Shown: positions 45,108-50,018 of the stretch, piece after piece
Position numbering within the stretch: the stretch's first letter is position 1
Layout: each line of letters starts with the position of its first letter
Source of the DNA: Burkholderiaceae bacterium
Lineage (GTDB): Bacteria; Pseudomonadota; Gammaproteobacteria; Burkholderiales; Burkholderiaceae_C
Assembly (NCBI GenBank): GCA_019234815.1
Contig: JAFALA010000026.1
Coordinates: 1 to 50,018 of the forward strand
Length of the DNA: 50,018 bases
Direction of reading: 5' to 3'
Made by a program: the position numbers and the translations under genes
Notes under the pieces: model-generated
Told to the model about the DNA's origin: nothing
What the model saw: the letters and a program-made list of their open reading frames with translations, nothing else
The model's database searches: none

Positions 45108-46070
45108 TCAGAGTTCGCCGTGCTGGCCGTTTTCAATCGCGCGCTGGTGGCGCTCGACGAATTCACGATAGGTGTCGATGCCGCGCAGCTGCAGGATGGT
45201 GTTGCGCACGGCGGCCTCCACCAGCACGGCCAGGTTGCGGCCGGCATCGACGGCAATCACGACCTTGCGGACCGGCATGTCCAGCACGTCTTCATACAGG
45301 GGCTCGTAGGGCAGGCGCTCGAACTCGCGCTCCATGGTTTCCTTGCGGACCAGATGGACGATCAGCTTGAGCCGCATCTTGCGGCGCACGGCGGTTTCGC
45401 CAAAGATCGCCTTGATGTCGAGCAGGCCGATGCCGCGCACTTCCAGCAGGTTGAGCAGCAGGTCGGGGCAGCGCCCTTCGATGGCGGTCTGGGCGATGCG
45501 GAAGAAGTCGACCGCGTCGTCGGCCACCAAGCCGTGGCCGCGCGAAATCAGCTCCAGCCCCAGTTCGCTTTTGCCCAGGCCCGATTCGCCGGTCAGCAGC
45601 ACGCCCAGGCCCAGGATGTCCATGAAGACGCCGTGCCGCGTGGTCCGGTTGGCGCAGATCTGCGCCAGGTAGCTGCGCACCACGTCGATCACATGGCCGG
45701 CCGAATCGGCGGTCACGAACAAGGGAATGTCTGCGCGTTCGCACATGGCGACCAGACGGTCGGGCGGCACCTGGCCGTCTGCCACGATGATGACGGGCGG
45801 CTCCAGTGTGACGATGCGGGAGATGCGGCGGTCCAGCACTTCGCCCGAGGCCTGGCTCAGGTAGGCCACCTCGCGGCGCCCCACAAGTTGCACGCGATAC
45901 GGATGGATGTAGTTCAGGTAGCCGACCAGATCAGCTGAAGACTGCGCATCGCGCAGCGCGGCTTCGTCAAAGCGGCGCTCGGGGTGGGCGTGGCCGGCAA
46001 TCCATTCCCAGCGAAGAATCTCTCGGTGCTCTTCAAAGAGCCGGTCGGCGCTGATGGAAGTGGGCTTCAC
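45108..46070 (-). CDS. hprK: HPr kinase/phosphorylase
   Basis: Phosphorylates and dephosphorylates HPr on Ser. The protein has 320 residues. An N-terminal domain (~1-130) precedes the catalytic domain with Walker A GESGLGKS at 161-168. [10 protein letters not shown] and the HPrK signature [20 protein letters not shown] follow. In proteobacteria with an incomplete PTS it is linked to ptsN and acts on an HPr that does not import sugar. It lies 25 bases downstream of ptsN on the same strand. HPr and enzyme I genes are not in the window. Confidence 0.96.
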   Translation of the reverse strand: MKPTSISADRLFEEHREILRWEWIAGHAHPERRFDEAALRDAQSSADLVGYLNYIHPYRVQLVGRREVAYLSQASGEVLDRRISRIVTLEPPVIIVADGQVPPDRLVAMCERADIPLFVTADSAGHVIDVVRSYLAQICANRTTRHGVFMDILGLGVLLTGESGLGKSELGLELISRGHGLVADDAVDFFRIAQTAIEGRCPDLLLNLLEVRGIGLLDIKAIFGETAVRRKMRLKLIVHLVRKETMEREFERLPYEPLYEDVLDMPVRKVVIAVDAGRNLAVLVEAAVRNTILQLRGIDTYREFVERHQRAIENGQHGEL

Positions 46071-46095
46071 GAATCCTGGCGTGCCTGTTTGCGAC

Positions 46096-46566
46096 CTAGG
46101 CCACCGACTTCAGGGGTTCCCAGTCGGAAATCAGCTTGTGCAGCTCGGCGGCTTCCGACGCGGTCTTCAGGCGTTCGCGCAGTTCGCGGTCTGACAGCAT
46201 CTCGGCGATTTCGGACAGGATTTCCAGGTGGCGCTGCGTGGCCGCTTCCGGCACGAGCAGGAAGATCAGCAGGCTGACGGGTTCGTCGTCCGGCGCGTCG
46301 AATCCGATCGGTTGCTGCACGCGCAGCACTGCGGCGAGCGGGTTCTTCAGGCCCTTGATCCGGCCATGCGGAATGGCGACGCCATGGCCCAGGCCGGTTG
46401 AACCGAGGCGCTCTCGTGCGAACAGGTTGTCGGTCACGAGTGCGCGGGACACGGAGTGGTTGTTTTCGAACAGCAATCCGGCCTGTTCGAACACACGCTT
46501 TTTGCTGGAAGCGTCCACATTCACCAGCACATTGCTGGCGGGAAGAATGGCAGCGAGTCGGTTCAT
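46096..46566 (-). CDS. ptsN: Nitrogen-PTS enzyme IIA (PtsN)
   Basis: Regulatory phosphoacceptor of the nitrogen-related PTS, 156 residues. The phosphorylated His lies in [19 protein letters not shown] as His67, matching the conserved IPHGR motif. The C-terminal half has [28 protein letters not shown]. The start [13 protein letters not shown] is the family N-terminus. It forms a unit with hprK. hpf is upstream but separated by a terminator, so ptsN probably has its own promoter in the 276-base spacer, where TATAAA (minus strand) occurs near 46637. Confidence 0.96.
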   Translation of the reverse strand: MNRLAAILPASNVLVNVDASSKKRVFEQAGLLFENNHSVSRALVTDNLFARERLGSTGLGHGVAIPHGRIKGLKNPLAAVLRVQQPIGFDAPDDEPVSLLIFLLVPEAATQRHLEILSEIAEMLSDRELRERLKTASEAAELHKLISDWEPLKSVA

Positions 46567-46793
46567 CGGGCACAGCGTCGGTTACGGCCAAAAGGCCTTG
46601 GGCGGATCGCTTGGTCGGTCACAAAGTGAAGGATTTTATAAAAAGCAGCCCCGGTTTTGCCAGGACGTGCTCAAGCCTTAGCAGTGTCGTGTGACCCCGT
46701 CGTGTACGAAGCATTGCGGCACTGCAGCAACATTCTACTCAAGCCGTGGCGCCGCGGGGGTGTTGTCGCATCAGTGTGGCGGGTGGGCGTCAG

Positions 46794-46818
46794 CAAAAAG
46801 GGCGCCTTTGGCGCCCTT
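46794..46818 (-). terminator. Intrinsic terminator after hpf
   Basis: Nine-base arms AAGGGCGCC (46798-46806) and GGCGCCCTT (46810-46818) with a three-base loop. On the minus strand the stem continues into TTT. It lies between hpf (stop at 46843) and ptsN, so it separates their transcripts. Confidence 0.85.
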
Positions 46819-46842
46819 GAGATGCAAAAAAAGCATGAACTC

Positions 46843-47184
46843 TCACGGAGCTGGCATATCCAGCCGCTTGGCGGAGGCGTGATGGTGGTCCTGGGTCTTG
46901 TCCTTGTGGCGGCAGACCTGGCGGTCCAGCTTGTCCATCAGCTGGTCAATCGCGGCATACAGATCTTCATGGGACTGTTCGACGAAGATATCGCGGCCCT
47001 TGACATGCACGGTCACTTCGGCCCTTTGCCTGCGCTCCTTCTCCTTCTGCTTTTCAACGGTCAGTAGTACGTTGATATCGACAACCTGGTCAAAGTGCCG
47101 CGTCACACGATCCAGCTTGGTAAGCACGTACTCACGCAGGGCTGGGGTAACTTCAAGGTGATGGCCGCTGATAGTCAGGTTCAT
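46843..47184 (-). CDS. hpf: Ribosome hibernation promoting factor, short form
   Basis: A 113-residue ribosome-associated factor that binds the 30S decoding region in stationary phase. The pattern [24 protein letters not shown]...[56 protein letters not shown] is characteristic. The basic, His-rich tail ([14 protein letters not shown]) is typical of the short HPF. It lacks the ~60-residue C-terminal dimerisation domain of long HPF. ATG 47184 is preceded by a near-perfect AAGGAGG six bases upstream. The 283 bases upstream, to the glycosyltransferase stop, are purine-rich with no gene. Confidence 0.94.
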   Translation of the reverse strand: MNLTISGHHLEVTPALREYVLTKLDRVTRHFDQVVDINVLLTVEKQKEKERRQRAEVTVHVKGRDIFVEQSHEDLYAAIDQLMDKLDRQVCRHKDKTQDHHHASAKRLDMPAP

Positions 47185-47467
47185 AAAGCCTCCTTTCACA
47201 AGGGCTTGGTCGCAAAAATCAAAAAACGGATTTCGATGGGCGAGGGGGAGGAGAAGAGGGGGATTTCTGGGTAGCGGATGAGGAGTAAGTGAGGAAATGG
47301 TCAAACCCAGTTTGCACCGTAAGGCGCGATGTGACAAGAGGGTTACAGCAGGATTTCAGGGCTAATTCATTTCTCTTTGTGACGCGCCGCAAAGTCGTGA
47401 CGGAATGCGCAAGGGCATCCCAGACCTGGCGGCCAGGCTTGCCTTTGCGGCCCGATTCTGTTGATGC

Positions 47468-48970
47468 TCAGGGCTGAGGGCGCTTGCAGTCCGCCGGGGC
47501 CTGGAACAGCACGGCTTCGAAGCGGTCGCTGCGGCCGATCACGGGCAGGCCCTTGCGCTCGGTCAGCAGCATCGGGGCCTGAATGTCGTAGACGATCCAG
47601 GTGCGCGGCGCGGCGCAGCGCACTTGAGCCCAGTCGCTGACGGGGCGCAGCGCCTTGGCGCCCTGGGCGGGGGCAAATTCCGCGGCTTCGACCAGTTCGC
47701 GGCGCCAGCTGTCCTGCTTTTGCGGCTCCATTGGATGGTCCAGGAAGACCGGCGTGGGCGGCGGCAGCCTGAGCATCAGCGGCACGTCGAAGGTGAAGCT
47801 GTTGTCGAACACCAGCGCATCGCCGGGCCGCCATTCTTGCGCCACCGCCTTGATCAGCGTGTGGTTGCTTTTGCCGCCGTCCATGTTCATGCCGAAGATC
47901 ATCGCGACGCAGATCACACTGCCCAGCACCACCAGCGCACGCGGCCAGCGCGAGCCTTGCGAGGCCTGCCGCGCCAGCGCCGGGCCTATGGCCAGCGCCA
48001 GGCCGGGCACCACCGGCAGGATGTAGCCGAGCAGCTTGGAGGCCGGCAGGCTGAAGAACAGCGTGATGGCGCCGACCCAGCAGAGCGCCAGGCGCTGCAG
48101 GTGGCGGGCTGCGTCACCGGTCTCGCGCGCCTGGGAGGGCTTGGCGCTGAGCCACAGCAGCGTCGGCGTCCAGGGCAGGTTCAGCACCAGCAGCACGGCG
48201 ATGTAGAAGGGCCAGGGCATGACGTTGTTGAAACCGCCGCTGGCAAAGCGCTGCACATGGTGCAGGATGAAGAAGTAATGCGCGAAGCCCGGGAACTCGG
48301 ATTCCATCACGGTAAACCAGGGCGCGCAGACCCCCAGCACCAGCAGCCAGCCGGGAATCCAGGCCAGCCGCAGCGCCGAGCGCCAGCCTAGGCACCACAG
48401 CGCCCAGGGCGCCAGCACCAGCATGGGCAGCACGAAGCCGATCAAGCCCTTGGCCATCGTGCCCAGGCCCATCATCAGATAGCCGGCGATCCGCCAGCGC
48501 AGGTGCGGCGCCATCAAGTCGCTGGCGAGCAGGCAGACGGCCATGCTGATGCAGCTGGCCACCAGCATGTCGAGGTTGGCATATTGCGAGCCCAGGTACC
48601 AGAGCGGCACGCTGGCGAGGAACAGCAGGGCCCAGTTGGCCGCCTGTTCGCCATGCTGCAGGTGGCGCCGCATGGTGGCCGCCAGCACGCCCATGGCGCA
48701 CAGGCCGGCCGCCCAGGACACCAGCCGGGCGGCTTCGATGCAGCCGCCGCTCAGGCCGTAGACCAGGCCGGTCAGCCAGTAGAACAGGGGCGGCTTGTGG
48801 AAATACGGCATGCCGTCCAGCGTGGGCACCCACCAGTGCCCGCTGTTCCACATGCCGACCGACACACTGAGGTAGCGCGCTTCATCGGGAATGTTGATGG
48901 GGCGCAGCAACAGTGTGGCCAACAGCAGTGCGGCGCTGAGCAGGAAGATCGAGTGTTTGTGGATGCGCAT
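47468..48970 (-). CDS. ArnT-like membrane glycosyltransferase (GT39/PMT-type fold)
   Basis: A 500-residue polytopic protein, with ~10-12 hydrophobic helices, of the ArnT/PMT superfamily, which transfers sugars from polyprenyl phosphate to lipid A or proteins. The N-terminus after the first helix reads IPDEARYLSVSVGM, carrying the conserved Asp-Glu pair. DGMPYFHKPPLFYWLTGLVYGLSG and LLFLASVPLWYLGSQYANLDMLV follow the same family. The C-terminal third is a soluble periplasmic domain. Whether it adds aminoarabinose to lipid A cannot be decided, since no arn operon genes are nearby. It diverges from the diiron protein gene. Confidence 0.82.
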   Translation of the reverse strand: MRIHKHSIFLLSAALLLATLLLRPINIPDEARYLSVSVGMWNSGHWWVPTLDGMPYFHKPPLFYWLTGLVYGLSGGCIEAARLVSWAAGLCAMGVLAATMRRHLQHGEQAANWALLFLASVPLWYLGSQYANLDMLVASCISMAVCLLASDLMAPHLRWRIAGYLMMGLGTMAKGLIGFVLPMLVLAPWALWCLGWRSALRLAWIPGWLLVLGVCAPWFTVMESEFPGFAHYFFILHHVQRFASGGFNNVMPWPFYIAVLLVLNLPWTPTLLWLSAKPSQARETGDAARHLQRLALCWVGAITLFFSLPASKLLGYILPVVPGLALAIGPALARQASQGSRWPRALVVLGSVICVAMIFGMNMDGGKSNHTLIKAVAQEWRPGDALVFDNSFTFDVPLMLRLPPPTPVFLDHPMEPQKQDSWRRELVEAAEFAPAQGAKALRPVSDWAQVRCAAPRTWIVYDIQAPMLLTERKGLPVIGRSDRFEAVLFQAPADCKRPQP

Positions 48971-49058
48971 GCCGGCTTGGGCGGGTGAAATCTGTGGCAG
49001 TGTAAATTGTCATCATTCGCAACTAAAATTCGAGTTGTTTCTCTGGCCAGGACTTGCC

Positions 49059-49925
49059 ATGCTCTACCCCGAACTCTTCAAGCAACTCGAAGCCGTGCGC
49101 TGGAACATGGATACCGACATCCCTTGGGACAAGTTCGATGCCGGCATGCTGAGCGACGATCAGGCTCGCACCATCAAGATGAACGCGATCACCGAGTGGT
49201 CGGCGCTGCCGGCCACTGAGATGTTCCTGCGCGACAACCAGCACGACTCGGATTTTTCCGCCTTCATGTCGATCTGGTTCTACGAAGAGCAGAAGCACTC
49301 GCTGGCGTTGATCGAATACCTGCGCCGTTTCCGCCCGGAGCTGGTGCCGACCGAAGAAGAACTGCACGCGGTGCGCTTCGAGTTCGACCCGGCCCCGCCG
49401 CTGGAAACACTGATGCTGCACTTCTGCGGTGAAGTGCGCCTGACCCAGTGGTATCGCTGCGCCAGCGAATGGCACACCGAGCCGGTGATCAAGAGCATCT
49501 ACAAGCACCTGAGCCAGGATGAAGCACGCCACGGCGGTGCCTACCTCAAGTACATGAAGAAGGCGATCACCAACAGCGGTGATACCGCGCGTGCCGCATT
49601 CGCCAAGATCGGCCTGCTGATGGCTTCCAGCGCCCGTTCCGCCAAACCGCTGCACCCGACCAACCTGCACGTGAACGAATCGCTGTTCCCGAACGACACG
49701 GTGCAATCGCGCCTGCCGGACCCGGATTGGCTGGAAGCCTGGCTGACCAGCCAGATCAACTTCAATGAAGATTGGGAAGCGCGCGTGGTGGGCGGTATTC
49801 TGCGCAACCTGTCCAACCTGTTCGAAGTACCGTTGGAAACCATTACGGCGCTGAACCGCTATCGCAAGCAGATCATCAAGAGCCTGGAGAGCAGCAATGG
49901 CGCAGTACCCGACGCCGCCGTTTGA
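49059..49925 (+). CDS. Ferritin-like diiron protein, acyl-ACP-desaturase-like
   Basis: A 288-residue soluble helical protein. The four-helix diiron ligand set is complete: Glu54 (PATEMF), Glu77 and His80 (EEQKH), Glu125 (CGEVRL), Glu155 and His158 (DEARH). This E...ExxH...E...ExxH order is that of class I diiron carboxylate proteins. The local texts EEQKHSL and QDEARHGGAYLKYM resemble plant-type acyl-ACP desaturases (EENRH and DEKRH). No signal peptide. Function is unknown; oxygen-dependent oxidation or desaturation of an acyl group is a reasonable guess, iron storage less so. ATG 49059 is the start. The stop lies inside the first codons of rfaE2, so the two overlap by 29 bases and are likely co-expressed. 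Confidence 0.75.
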   Translation: MLYPELFKQLEAVRWNMDTDIPWDKFDAGMLSDDQARTIKMNAITEWSALPATEMFLRDNQHDSDFSAFMSIWFYEEQKHSLALIEYLRRFRPELVPTEEELHAVRFEFDPAPPLETLMLHFCGEVRLTQWYRCASEWHTEPVIKSIYKHLSQDEARHGGAYLKYMKKAITNSGDTARAAFAKIGLLMASSARSAKPLHPTNLHVNESLFPNDTVQSRLPDPDWLEAWLTSQINFNEDWEARVVGGILRNLSNLFEVPLETITALNRYRKQIIKSLESSNGAVPDAAV

Positions 49926-50018
49926 GGCCAAGATTTGCCCGCCGGAGCAAGTGGCGGCGCGTCTAGCCGCGCTGCCGCGCCCATTGGTGTTCACCAACGG
50001 CTGCTTCGATATCCTGCA
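49897..50018 (+). CDS. rfaE2: Heptose-1-phosphate adenylyltransferase, N-terminal part
   Basis: The first ~40 residues of a nucleotidyltransferase, running off the right edge of the window. The visible start MAQYPTPPFEAKICPPEQ leads into PRPLVFTNGCFDIL, the signature strand that immediately precedes the HxGH motif in RfaE2, the separate C-terminal-domain protein corresponding to HldE. The reaction attaches AMP to D-glycero-beta-D-manno-heptose 1-phosphate for LPS core synthesis. ATG 49897 lies inside the end of the diiron gene. The partner kinase rfaE1 would have to be elsewhere. Confidence 0.82.
   Translation, partial: MAQYPTPPFEAKICPPEQVAARLAALPRPLVFTNGCFDIL

Noticed and set aside
47185-47467. 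Possible sigma-54 promoter for hpf
   Set aside because: The best GG/GC pair, near 47297, has the wrong strand and a spacing of about 13 instead of 10 bases.

Overview
The window is about 50 kb of GC-rich bacterial chromosome, almost all of it coding. Gene content and order point to a betaproteobacterium of the order Burkholderiales, most likely close to Comamonadaceae. The main evidence is the bamE-dapB-exbB-exbD-leuS-lptE-holA run divergent from fur, the thiL-pgpA-pncC run next to maeB, and hprK/ptsN/hpf. This placement is from recalled gene order, not from a database search. I see no rRNA, tRNA, CRISPR array, insertion sequence or prophage.

Layout. 1-5.5 kb (+): the end of purB, pyrF, a four-PAS hybrid histidine kinase and a YpfH-type esterase. 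5.5-12.8 kb (-): a class II amidotransferase (YafJ type), a geranylgeranyl-reductase-type flavoprotein, a TonB-dependent receptor and malate synthase G, with a LysR regulator divergent from the last. 13.9-15.8 kb (-): PsiF and a Ser/Thr kinase fused to a cyclic-nucleotide-binding domain. 15.9-22.2 kb (+): argS, a SPOR protein, dsbA, lptA, lptB and rpoN. 22.3-23.7 kb (-): a DUF962 protein and amgK. 23.8-28.3 kb (+): lptD, surA and rsmA. 28.4-29.4 kb (-): a secreted guanyl-specific RNase and its barstar-like inhibitor. 29.8-32.1 kb (-): malic enzyme. 32.2-35.2 kb (+): thiL, pgpA, pncC and a glyoxylate/hydroxypyruvate reductase. 35.2-44.6 kb (-): a GGDEF-EAL protein and the seven-gene bamE-to-holA operon. 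44.7-45.1 kb (+): fur. 45.1-49.0 kb (-): hprK, ptsN, hpf and an ArnT-like glycosyltransferase. 49.1-50 kb (+): a diiron ferritin/desaturase-like protein and the start of rfaE2.

The strongest theme is outer-membrane biogenesis. LptA, LptB, LptD and LptE of the LPS export bridge, the chaperone SurA, DsbA (LptD needs disulfides), BamE, the heptose pathway gene rfaE2 and an ArnT-like lipid glycosyltransferase are all here. AmgK feeds peptidoglycan recycling. A second, looser theme is C2/C4 carbon metabolism: malate synthase G, malic enzyme and glyoxylate reductase.

The most unusual items are: (i) a perfect 13-bp inverted repeat that covers the ribosome-binding site of the TonB-receptor gene and ends one base before its start codon; (ii) an RNase Sa/T1-type secreted nuclease in an operon with a barstar homologue that has a long C-terminal tail; (iii) an 11-bp inverted repeat in the lptD leader; (iv) a run of eight G inside the acidic linker of rpoN; (v) a kinase-cNMP-sensor fusion; and (vi) an uncharacterised diiron protein with a complete class-I ligand set overlapping rfaE2. 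None is proven to be a new system. The hairpins and the RNase/barstar pair are the best leads.
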